In this document: positions 41,557 to 50,605 of the stretch, in pieces
Layout of the letters: each line of letters starts with the position of its first letter
Position numbering within the stretch: position 1 is the stretch's first letter
Assembly (NCBI GenBank): GCA_016715625.1
Contig: JADJZU010000012.1
Location: 1 to 64,000 of the forward strand
Reading direction: 5' to 3'
DNA: 64,000 bases
Source: Bacteroidota bacterium
Lineage (GTDB): Bacteria; Bacteroidota; Bacteroidia; Chitinophagales; LD1
The notes under the pieces: model-generated
Told to the model about the DNA's origin: nothing
The model's database searches: none
The model's input: only the letters and a program-made list of their open reading frames with translations
Position numbers and translations under genes: made by a program

Positions 41557-44500
41557 ATGAACCGGGTGAAAATTGCATTTAGAGGCTGTTTGCTTTTGCT
41601 GGTTTTGCTTTTGCAAATCGCAGCACAAGCACAAACAAACACCGTTACCTTTGGGCAAAACCGGTACAATACAAGGATTTCACCTTTCAATATTACGAGA
41701 GCGATAATTTTATTACCCATTTTTATCAGGGAGGACAGGACGTAGCCAAATACACGATTAAAACGGCCGAAGATGTAAGTGATGAAATTGCAACGCTGCT
41801 CGATTTTAAATACCGCAGAAAGATTGACATCATCGTTTACAATACCATCAACGAACTGAACCAAACTAATATTGGTATCTACGAACAGGGGCAGGTACCG
41901 GGTGGCACCACCAAACTGCCCGAAAACAAAATGTTTGTGTATTTCAATGGCGACCATCGCCATCTCGACAAGCAAATACGCGAAGGCATTGCCAAAATTT
42001 ATCTGGAGAAAATGGTATTGGGGAGCAACTTTGCCGAGGTTGTACAGAACGCAGTCCTGCTTAATTTGCCCGACTGGTATAAGCAGGGGCTCATTAAATA
42101 TATTGGCGAAGGGTGGAACAGCGATACCGAAGACCGCCTGCGCGATGGCATATTGAGCGGCCGGTTTAAAAGGTTGCAAAAGCTACAACCCGAAGAGGCT
42201 CTGTTTGTAGGCCATAGTATTTGGCATTACGTAGAAGAAGTGCATGGCAAGAGTGCCGTGAGCAACATCATTTATCTAACCAGAATAAACCGCAGTGTAG
42301 ACAACGGTTTTTTGTTTGTGTTAGGCACCAATCTGGAAGAAACACTGCGCAACTGGTATGTGTATTATTACAACCGCTTTAATGCTGAAAAGAAAATCAC
42401 TCAACTGCCCTTCGACAATTCGTTGGTGAAAGCGCGAATAAGAAATAATATAGACTATTATCAGCCGCGCATGAGTGCCGATGGTAAGCAAGTAGCATAT
42501 GTTTCCAACGAAATGGGGCGTTGCAAAATTCATTTGCTGAATACAGAAACGGGTAAGAAAAAAATCATTCATCGCGTAGGATTCAGAACCAATACAATAT
42601 TTACTGACCAATCGGTTCCGCTGTTGGCTTGGGAGCCATCGGGCAAAAAGCTGGCATTCATTTCAGAAAAGCGCGCTCAAATTTTTCTTCGCTTGTATAA
42701 CCTGGAAACCGGCAAAACAGAAAAGTTTCCGGTAAGAAAGTTTCAGAAAGTAGTCAGCTTTAACTTTGTGGATGCTAAGCAGTTGGTGATGAGCGCTGTC
42801 AACAACGGTCAGTCAGATATTTACCTCTACAATATTGCCAGCACCACCACCCGAAAATTAACGGATGATTATTTTGATGATTTATATCCGGCCTATATTC
42901 AGGCGGATAGTGCTGAAGGAATCTTATTCAGCAGTAACCGACCGGACGATACGCTGCGCAACGGGCGCTACGAAAGCCAAAACATGCTGAAAACACATGA
43001 TTTGTTTTTCTATGACTTAAGCCAAAGCGCACTCTACCGAATCACCAATACACCACTCGCAAACGAAACCTATCCGCAACCTTTCTCAGAGCAGGATTTT
43101 TGCTTTTTAAGCGAGCAGAACGGTACCCGAAACCGTTTTATCGGGCATTTTGAAAAAGTGTTTTCGCACAACGAAACAACCTATCAATATACCTATCGCG
43201 AAAGTGGCGAAATTGATTCGGTAAAAGTTCGCGAAGGCATACCCTTTGAGTCGGTGAGTGATAAAAATGCCGTAAGCCTGAAGAAAACCACCAGCGAAAA
43301 AATTTATAGCACCGGGGGTGTTACTGCTCCTTACACCAATTTCACCTATAACATCCGCGAGCAATGTGTGGTGCCACAAAAAAATCTGACCTTGGATTTA
43401 ATGAAGAAAAACGGCAAGCCCGTTTTTTATAAATATGACTACCCAACGGCAGCCAGTGGTGCTACCGTTTCGGAATACATGCAAAAACTTCTGGCCAAAA
43501 ACCTGGAAGAAAAAAAACCGAAAGAAACAGCGAAGGAAGTAGATAAACAGGTAACTGTTTTTGAACAAAAATATGATTCGAGTGGAGCGGTTATTGGAAG
43601 CCGACCCTACGATTTTCAAAGCGAGTTTGACTATGGCATCAAGCTCTTTGACTGGGATTCTGCCTCTTCTTCAAGAATTGAAAATGCACAGGAAGGTTAT
43701 GTGTTTCGATTCTCGCGAGTGCGACCCTATTTTGTTCGCTTTGCCATAGACAAAGTCATTACGCAGGTAGACAACAATATTTTGATGACGCGCTACCAGC
43801 CGTTTAATCCGTCCAATCCACAGTTTGATTTGAATCCTGTGAGTTTCATGTTCAAGTTTGGCATTACCGATTTGTTGGAAAACCACAAAGTGTATGGTGG
43901 CATCCGCTTGCCTTTCGTAGGACTGAACAGCACCAGCGAATATTTTATCACCTACGAAAACCTGACCAAACGGCTGGACGTGCGCTACACTTTTTACAGG
44001 CGCAGCCAGGGCGACAAAGCTTTTGACCGACTGCCTTTCAGCGATGTAACACTCCCTCCGGGTTACTCAGTAGACTACAGCATAAAAACCAACTATGCCG
44101 AAATAGAAATGCGCTACCCGATAGATGTGCTCAACCGCGTTTCGCTGGGTATTGCATTTCGCAACGACAAAGTGGTATACAAAGCAGCAGATACCCTCAG
44201 CCTGAATTTGCCCAGCAATTCCGACAACTGGCTATTTGCCAGAGGAGAATATGTGTTTGACAACTGTTTGGAAGTAATGACCAACATTCGCTACGGAACA
44301 CGCTTCAAAGTATTTGGAGAAATTCACAAGCAGTTTCCTACACAGAATAAAGTATTGTTCGACCGCGTTGACTTTCCGGTAGTTCAATTCAATAATAAAT
44401 ATCTGGGGGTCGTTGGGTTTGATTTGCGGCACTACCAGAAAATCTATAAACAGATTATCTGGGCCAACCGGTTAGCATTTGGCGCATCGCTGGGTACCTC

Positions 44501-45032
44501 GCGGTTGATTTACTATTTGGGCGGATTGGACAACTGGATTGGTGCTCCGCGCTTACCAAAATTTGACCCTACCACCCCCGTTAACCGAAACAACAATTAC
44601 GCTTTTCAGACATTAGCGACACCCCTGCGGGGTTATGCGCAAAATGCACGCAATGGCGATAAATATATTGTGCTCAACTCTGAACTTCGAGTTCCGCTTT
44701 TTGCTGCACTCATGAAATCGCCTATCCGTTCCGAATTGATAAAGAACTTTCAGGTAGTTGGATTTTTGGATGTGGGCACGGCTTGGGAAGGGGCTTCCCC
44801 TTTTGCCGACAGCAATCCGCTGTTTACCGAAGAAATACCAAATGCAGAGCAAAACCCATCCGTAATTGTAAAAGTAAAACGTTACAAAACGCCCATTGTC
44901 ATGGGCTTTGGTCCCGGATTGCGCACCAGTTTTCTGGGCTTCTTCCTGCGATTTGATGCCGCCTGGAGCTACGATACGGGTGAGGTGAGCAAAAAGCCTT
45001 TGTATTATTTCTCTTTTGGCCTTGATTTCTAA
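41557..45032 (+). CDS. Outer-membrane TolB/BamA-like surface protein, frameshifted
   Basis: A signal peptide begins at 41557 (MNRVKIAFRGCLLLLVLLLQIAAQAQ), followed by TVTFGQNR. One G is missing near 41662 (CCGG should probably be CCGGG); adding it gives NRVQYKDFTFQYYESDNF and joins the long frame that continues to 45032, about 1158 residues in total. Order: a periplasmic domain with gluzincin-like features (KIDIIVYNTINELNQ, MFVYFNGDHRH), a TolB-like beta-propeller (QPRMSADGKQVAYVSNEMG, DIYLYNIASTTTRKLTDD, GILFSSNRPDD), and a C-terminal BamA/Omp85-type barrel ending YYFSFGLDF. Such proteins are widespread in Bacteroidota without a fixed function. The ABC ATPase gene lptB starts 27 bp downstream, so the two share an operon. 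Confidence 0.85.
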
Positions 45033-45059
45033 ACTCCGAAGTACAAAACAAACGAAGCT

Positions 45060-46205
45060 ATGTTGCAATTGCGTTCCGAACACCTGGTAAAAGTATACCG
45101 CAACCGTGCCGTGGTGAATGATGTATCGGTGGAGGTAAATCAAGGTGAAATTGTTGGCCTGCTGGGCCCGAACGGTGCCGGAAAAACAACTTCGTTTTAT
45201 CAAATTGTAGGGTTGATCCCGCCTGACAGCGGTAAAATATTTTTGGGCAATAAAGAAATTACCGACCTGCCTATGTATCAGCGCTCGCAGTTGGGTGTTG
45301 GGTATTTGCCGCAGGAAGCATCCGTTTTCAGGCACCTGTCGGTAGAAGACAACATTGCAGCCGTGCTCGAAATGACCTCGCTGAGCAAGTCTGCGCAAAA
45401 AGAGCGATTAGAGCTTTTGCTCTCCGAGTTTGGATTGAACCGAGTGCGGAAAAGTATGGGAAATGTATTGAGCGGTGGCGAACGCAGAAGAACTGAAATT
45501 GCCAGAGCATTAGCGACCGATCCTAAATTTATTTTGCTCGATGAGCCATTTGCCGGCATCGACCCCATAGCCGTGGAGGATATTCAGCGCATCGTGATGA
45601 AGCTGAAAGAAAAAAATATTGGGGTGCTTATTACCGACCACAACGTGCAGGAAACGCTCTCCATTACCGACCGGGCCTATCTGCTGTTTGAAGGAAAGAT
45701 ACTGAAAGCGGGCACTGCGGAAGAGCTGGCCAGCGATGAGCAGGTGCGTAAAGTATACCTGGGGCAAAATTTTGTATTACACCGTAAGGCCATTACACTG
45801 CAAAATCAAAGCAGAGAAAAACCAGTGCTAAACGCAGCTTCATTAGCCCGCTATACCAAAGATATGCTGCGCGAAACTGACCGGTTTAATGAAATACTGA
45901 ACAGTGGCGATTTGCGAATGCCCTATACGGCCCTGCAAACAGCAGGCTTTGCAGATTTTTTATCCTCTCTGCGTGAGTATAAAGGCATGCTGCAAGACTT
46001 TGCAAAAAATCAAAATCTGAACGAACTCGGAGGTGCTGTAGAAGCCTTGACCGTAATGGAAGACAGCACCACCACCGGCAATTATCTCCGCTTTATTACC
46101 GATAATTTTTTCAAGCGCGGTAAATACTCCGACTATCTGCTCAACACAAAAAGTGTCTTGAATCAGATTTCAGCGCAGCTGCTGCTGATTGGTGCCGAAG
46201 TATAA
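45060..46205 (+). CDS. lptB: LPS export ABC transporter ATP-binding protein with extra C-terminal domain
   Basis: 381 residues, where LptB normally has about 240. Residues 1-240: Walker A GLLGPNGAGKTTSFY, Q-loop GYLPQEASVFR, signature LSGGERRRTEIARAL, Walker B FILLDEPFAGIDP, H-loop ITDHNVQETLSIT. This is the cytoplasmic ATPase driving LptFG extraction of lipopolysaccharide from the inner membrane. Residues about 241-381 (from HRKAITLQNQSREK) form an extra, mostly helical, charged domain (DMLRETDRFNEIL, DFLSSLREYKGML, FRFITDNFFKRG-like) that I do not recognise. It lies between the TolB/BamA-like gene and the GH3 gene in one operon. The extension might couple to a partner protein. Confidence 0.88.
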   Translation: MLQLRSEHLVKVYRNRAVVNDVSVEVNQGEIVGLLGPNGAGKTTSFYQIVGLIPPDSGKIFLGNKEITDLPMYQRSQLGVGYLPQEASVFRHLSVEDNIAAVLEMTSLSKSAQKERLELLLSEFGLNRVRKSMGNVLSGGERRRTEIARALATDPKFILLDEPFAGIDPIAVEDIQRIVMKLKEKNIGVLITDHNVQETLSITDRAYLLFEGKILKAGTAEELASDEQVRKVYLGQNFVLHRKAITLQNQSREKPVLNAASLARYTKDMLRETDRFNEILNSGDLRMPYTALQTAGFADFLSSLREYKGMLQDFAKNQNLNELGGAVEALTVMEDSTTTGNYLRFITDNFFKRGKYSDYLLNTKSVLNQISAQLLLIGAEV

Positions 46206-46230
46206 CAGCTACTTACCCATTGTTCGCTTT

Positions 46231-47736
46231 ATGAATCTTCTGAACCCTTTGATGCGCCAATACCTGCGGGCACGAATGCCGCGTATTCGGCATATGATAG
46301 AGCATCCGCAGGAAGGTCAGCAGCAGGAATTTAAACAGTTGATACAAGCTGCAGCCCATACCCAATGGGGCCGGCAACATCGCTATTCATCCCTTCGCAG
46401 TATTCAGGAGTTTCAAAACAACCTTCCCGTTCAGGACTACAACACACTGCAACCCTATTTTCAACGAATGCTGCTTGGCGAACAGAATGTTTTGTGGCCT
46501 TCGCCTGTTCGATGGTTTTCTAAAAGCAGCGGCACAACACACCACAGCAGTAAACTGATTCCGGTGAGCCGGGAAGCTATTTACGACAACCATGTAAAAA
46601 CGGGTAAGGATTTAATGGCTATACATTATCACCGCTTTCCCCAATCAAAAGTCTTTGACGGGAAAAGCATGCTGATAGGCGGTAGCCTGCAAGCGCATGT
46701 AGACAATACCCAAATGCAAGTGGGGGATGTGTCGGCAGTGCTTATTCACCAGCTACCCGAATGGCTACAGTTTTATCGCGAACCGGCCAGGAATATTGTT
46801 TTGATGCAGGATTGGGAAAAGAAGGTAGAAGCAATTGTAAAAACAGTAGCACGAGCAAACATCACAACGCTATCCGGAGTGCCCACCTGGATGCTGATGA
46901 TACTGCAGCGCCTGTTGGAATATACGGGAGCCACTTCGGTAGCCGAGGTGTGGCCACAAATAGAATTGTTTGTGCATGGGGGTATCAGTTTTGTTCCTTA
47001 CCGACAACAGTATGAAAGAATTATGGGACGGTCCATTTGTTACACAGACGCCTATAACGCCAGCGAAGGTTTTTTTGCCTTTCAGATGGATGAACAGGAA
47101 GACATGTTGTTACACACCGGCAATGGTATTTTTTATGAGTTTATTCCGCAGGAAGAATGGGATAAAGAGTATCCTAAAACGGTTTGGCTGCAGGATGTGG
47201 AGCTACATAAAAACTATGCCTTGGTTATTTCTACCAATGCCGGCTTGTGGCGCTACCGCATAGGCGATGTGGTTCGCTTTACCTCGCTGCAGCCACACAA
47301 AATCATGATAGCCGGAAGAACAGCACAATACATCAATGTGTTTGGAGAAGAGGTAATGGCTCACAATACAGATAAAGCGCTACAGCTTACCTGCCATTCA
47401 TTGGATTGTTCAGTGAAAGAATATACCGTGGCTCCGGTTTGGAGTGCAAGTGGTGCAGGTGGCTCTCACGAGTGGTTAATTGAATTTGACACTGCACCGG
47501 CAAGCATGAAATCATTCTGTGCGTTACTCGATAAAAATCTGCAGCTATTAAACTCCGACTATGCGGCTAAGCGAGCGGGTGATTTATTAATGCAGGCTCC
47601 GATAATTAAAACCTTACCGAACGGCACTTTTTATAAATGGATGGAAACAAGGAAAAAACTGGGCGGACAAAACAAAGTGCCCCGGCTTGCTAATGACAGA
47701 AAATACGTGGAAGAACTTTTAAACCGGGTGGAATGA
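46231..47736 (+). CDS. GH3-family adenylating enzyme
   Basis: 501 residues from the ATG at 46231; the frame reaches 46189, inside lptB, but that start is unlikely. GH3 (auxin-responsive promoter-type) proteins activate carboxylates with ATP and often join them to amino acids. Marks: SKSSGTTHHSSKLIPVS (ATP-binding loop), TLSGVPTWMLMILQRLLEY, TDAYNASEGFFAFQ (adenylation motif), LWRYRIGDVVRF and VFGEEVMAHN. In bacteria the substrates are largely unknown. It is 25 bp downstream of lptB, in an envelope operon, which may hint at modification of an envelope-related acid; that is speculation. Confidence 0.92.
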   Translation: MNLLNPLMRQYLRARMPRIRHMIEHPQEGQQQEFKQLIQAAAHTQWGRQHRYSSLRSIQEFQNNLPVQDYNTLQPYFQRMLLGEQNVLWPSPVRWFSKSSGTTHHSSKLIPVSREAIYDNHVKTGKDLMAIHYHRFPQSKVFDGKSMLIGGSLQAHVDNTQMQVGDVSAVLIHQLPEWLQFYREPARNIVLMQDWEKKVEAIVKTVARANITTLSGVPTWMLMILQRLLEYTGATSVAEVWPQIELFVHGGISFVPYRQQYERIMGRSICYTDAYNASEGFFAFQMDEQEDMLLHTGNGIFYEFIPQEEWDKEYPKTVWLQDVELHKNYALVISTNAGLWRYRIGDVVRFTSLQPHKIMIAGRTAQYINVFGEEVMAHNTDKALQLTCHSLDCSVKEYTVAPVWSASGAGGSHEWLIEFDTAPASMKSFCALLDKNLQLLNSDYAAKRAGDLLMQAPIIKTLPNGTFYKWMETRKKLGGQNKVPRLANDRKYVEELLNRVE

Positions 47737-47742
47737 AGATGA

Positions 47743-48420
47743 TTAATCTTCCATCAGTTCACCAATAACGGTAATACCGCCTTTCACCTTCTGATTAAGT
47801 TTTACATCAATCTTTGTTCCCAATGGCAGAAACAAATCTACGCGCGAACCAAATTTTATAAACCCTAACTCCGCGTTCTGCTGCACCTCATCCCCTTCGT
47901 TTAAATACCACTTTATCTTGCGGGCCAACTTGCCTGCAATCTGACGAATAAGAATTTCAGCATCCGTTTCGTCATGCTCTATCACCATCGTGTTGCGTTC
48001 GTTTTTTTCGGATGATTTGGGATGCCAGGCCACCAGATATTTGCCGGGGTGATATTTCTGATATTTCACTAAGCCACTGATAGGTGAGCGATTAACATGC
48101 ACATTGGCCGGGCTCATAAAAATGGAAACCTGAATGCGCTTATCGTTAAAGTATTCAGTTTCATGTACCTCTTCAATAACCACCACACGCCCATCGGCCG
48201 GGGCCACAATGTGGTCATCGCTGCTGAAAAAATTACGGTAAGGGATTCGGAAAAAAGAAGCAAAAGCAAGGATGATAACCAAAGACACTCCCGAAGTAAT
48301 GTAGTAAGCAGTGATGTTTCTGAAATAGAAGGCAACTAATGCGTTCAGCAATAGCAGCACCATCAAAGTGACCAGCAGTATCTTCTTTCCCTCTCTGTGA
48401 ATTTTGATTTTTCTCTTCAT
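47743..48420 (-). CDS. psd: Phosphatidylserine decarboxylase
   Basis: 225 residues from the ATG at 48420; a TTG four codons upstream is not used. It is the short prokaryotic type. The pyruvoyl-forming site is visible as GFIKFGSRVDLFLP (Gly-Ser cleavage), with IVAPADGRVVVIEE and SIFMSPANVHVNRSPISG before it. Two membrane segments lie at about 14-31 and 40-57. It converts phosphatidylserine to phosphatidylethanolamine in the inner membrane. cdsA lies upstream; psd has its own promoter boxes. It converges with the GH3 gene, 6 bp apart. Confidence 0.95.
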   Translation of the reverse strand: MKRKIKIHREGKKILLVTLMVLLLLNALVAFYFRNITAYYITSGVSLVIILAFASFFRIPYRNFFSSDDHIVAPADGRVVVIEEVHETEYFNDKRIQVSIFMSPANVHVNRSPISGLVKYQKYHPGKYLVAWHPKSSEKNERNTMVIEHDETDAEILIRQIAGKLARKIKWYLNEGDEVQQNAELGFIKFGSRVDLFLPLGTKIDVKLNQKVKGGITVIGELMED

Positions 48421-48440
48421 GACAATTTTCAAAAAGCGGG

Positions 48441-48457
48441 CAAACGTAACCCAAATC
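48441..48457 (-). promoter_or_regulatory. Two overlapping -7-type boxes upstream of psd
   Basis: On the minus strand TAGATTTG (48457-48450) and TACGTTTG (48448-48441) each match TAnnTTTG exactly, 20-37 bp before the psd ATG. They allow transcription of psd independent of cdsA. Confidence 0.55.
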
Positions 48458-48502
48458 TATAAAAATGAAACCCGGACCTGAAAACAACCCATCTCAACCA
48501 AC

Positions 48503-49429
48503 TTAACCCACAAAGTCCATCAAAAGTTGTAAACCGCGCACCTGAGTAAACACCCACATAATGAACACGACAAAAGGAACCGCCAGAAAATAGGCATCAA
48601 ACCTATCCAGAAAGCCACCATGCCCGGGCATGATATTTCCGGAGTCTTTAATATTCAGGCTGCGCTTCAAGAGCGACTCTACCAAATCGCCAAACGTAGC
48701 AGCAAAAATAATGACAGCCGCCAGCACTATCCACTCCGCGCGGTGCAACATATTCAACCAGGGAACCAATGGGAGAAAATAGGCAGCGACCAAAGTGAGG
48801 ACTACACCACCTGCCAGTCCTTCCCAGGTTTTTTTGGGAGATATGCGGGCAAACATCGGATGCTTGCCAAAGAGCGAGCCGGACACATAACAGGCTGAAT
48901 CATAAAACCAGATAATGCAGAAGACCGCTATCAGAAAAATTCCGCCTTGCTCAAAAAACAACTTGGTTGTAAGCATCAGCGGCAACAAAATCCAGACGGC
49001 CGCCAACACATTCCAACCCAAATTGGCAAATGGGTTTTCGTGCCCGGTAAATAACTCAATAATGAAGAGCGAAAACAGCAACATAGGAAATAGGGCGGTG
49101 TAAGAAATATCCGCATCGCGCTGCATCATCACTGCCTGAAACAGTAAGCTCAGCAAATTGCTACCACTCGGCAATGCCCTTACCGGTGGCGACAGCAATA
49201 GATAAGAGAACAGAAAAGTAAACACAAACAAGAACGCGATTAAGCCATTGCCCGAGAAGCGCGAACCACTCTCCCGCTTGGAAGAGGTAATAATAAAGTA
49301 TTCGCGTACCGAGCCGCCCAATATCAGCAGCATAACACCCATAAAGGTAAAAGGGGTCCACAGAATGCCGCCTATCATAATGATGGCGAACACCAAGCCC
49401 GATGCTGCTCTTACAACTAAATTGTTCAT
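48503..49429 (-). CDS. cdsA: Phosphatidate cytidylyltransferase (CDP-diglyceride synthase)
   Basis: 308 residues, with about eight transmembrane helices. The signature of the family is intact: ARISPKKTWEGLAGG and SLLKRSLNIKDSGNIMPGHGGFLDRFD. The enzyme makes CDP-diacylglycerol from phosphatidic acid and CTP in the inner membrane, feeding phosphatidylserine and, via psd, phosphatidylethanolamine. It starts 17 bp downstream of the CPBP protease gene on the same strand, so those two are in one transcript. Confidence 0.95.
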   Translation of the reverse strand: MNNLVVRAASGLVFAIIMIGGILWTPFTFMGVMLLILGGSVREYFIITSSKRESGSRFSGNGLIAFLFVFTFLFSYLLLSPPVRALPSGSNLLSLLFQAVMMQRDADISYTALFPMLLFSLFIIELFTGHENPFANLGWNVLAAVWILLPLMLTTKLFFEQGGIFLIAVFCIIWFYDSACYVSGSLFGKHPMFARISPKKTWEGLAGGVVLTLVAAYFLPLVPWLNMLHRAEWIVLAAVIIFAATFGDLVESLLKRSLNIKDSGNIMPGHGGFLDRFDAYFLAVPFVVFIMWVFTQVRGLQLLMDFVG

Positions 49430-49446
49430 GGCTTAATTTTATTGAC

Positions 49447-50358
49447 TTATAGTTCCGTGTCATCCACCTCCGTGGCAGGCAACTCCGGTTTTTTAAATGA
49501 ACGAATGAGATAAACTAAAGCTAAAAACACGAGCCCTCCTGCCACGCTAAGCCAAACCGGGGTTTCCCCCTCGGCCAGTTCGGGGCCTATCACTCCAAGG
49601 TTCACTAAGTACCGCGCCAGCACAGCAAAAAAATTATTAATGAAATGGGCTGCCACGCATAACCATAAACTGCCGCTGATGTAATAAAGATAGCCCAGAA
49701 AAATCCCCAGCACACCAATGGCCAGAAAATTATGAAACTCAAAATGCACCAGCGAAAAAATAACTCCGGATATAAGGATGGAGCTGACCGGTTTCATTCC
49801 CGAACGGAGCATATCGCCCATAAGCAGACCGCGAAAAAAGAGTTCCTCCGCAATAGCCGGCACCACCGCCATCACTACTGCCGCTATTAAAAACTGTGGC
49901 AGTGTGGTAAATGAGGTAGCTGCCTCCAGCATGGCATCTATGCGCTTTTCCATTTGCAGCACCGCTTCCGGTGCCGGTAATAGCTCATTCAATTTTACCA
50001 GCGACTCTACAAAAAACTGTGCCGCCAGCACGGCCAGCAACACCATACCCAACAACTGAAGCGAAGGAAAGCGGACAAGCCCCAAATGCAGTTTAAAATT
50101 TCCGGCTTCCAGATAGGAGAATACTACAGCAGTTAACCCAAAGCCAATGAGCGATGCGGTTCCCTGCAAAAACATAAAACCCAGCCAGTCGGTCCGGTTA
50201 GCCAATATCCCTTCCTGAATTCGGGCGGTATCGGCTCCTAATACCTGATAAGTGAACAGGGTGCCCAGCGACAAGGCCACCGATTGAAAAATAATGAACA
50301 TGGAGATAATCATCCCCATGCGGGGAATAATGTGCAGGTCTTTCAATCGTAAATCCAT
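49447..50358 (-). CDS. CPBP-family intramembrane metalloprotease
   Basis: 303 residues from the ATG at 50358; a TTG 12 codons upstream gives a non-conserved extension. Seven to eight hydrophobic helices. The CPBP/Abi motifs are present: AIAEELFFRGLLMG (EExxxR), LVHFEFHN (FxxxH) and VAAHFINNFF (HxxxN). Homologues include CaaX prenyl proteases and bacterial membrane-protein maturases or immunity proteins. The target is not known. It is transcribed with cdsA. Its upstream region (50359-50605) also serves gyrA divergently. Confidence 0.92.
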   Translation of the reverse strand: MDLRLKDLHIIPRMGMIISMFIIFQSVALSLGTLFTYQVLGADTARIQEGILANRTDWLGFMFLQGTASLIGFGLTAVVFSYLEAGNFKLHLGLVRFPSLQLLGMVLLAVLAAQFFVESLVKLNELLPAPEAVLQMEKRIDAMLEAATSFTTLPQFLIAAVVMAVVPAIAEELFFRGLLMGDMLRSGMKPVSSILISGVIFSLVHFEFHNFLAIGVLGIFLGYLYYISGSLWLCVAAHFINNFFAVLARYLVNLGVIGPELAEGETPVWLSVAGGLVFLALVYLIRSFKKPELPATEVDDTEL

Positions 50359-50605
50359 TTCCGCCAAACATAACAAGGCAAAGGGGAGTTTCAAAAAGTG
50401 TTACTTCTGGGCTCATTGATTTGCCAAAATCCACCGGTAACACTTACCCCAAAAACGATATGCACAAGTACTGCATTTTGTTGAAAAAATAGCGCGCATT
50501 CACCACGGTTTCCTTGCCCCTAAAACTATATTCGTGCTCCCCTGAATGAGGGGGTATAAAAAGCCCGAAAAGACCTTTAAAAGACAGTAAAGAAAACAGC
50601 AGAAT

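Noticed and set aside
41475..42179. Minus-strand ORF opposite the start of the TolB/BamA-like gene
   Set aside because: The plus strand encodes the signal peptide and conserved domain; the minus frame has no recognisable feature.
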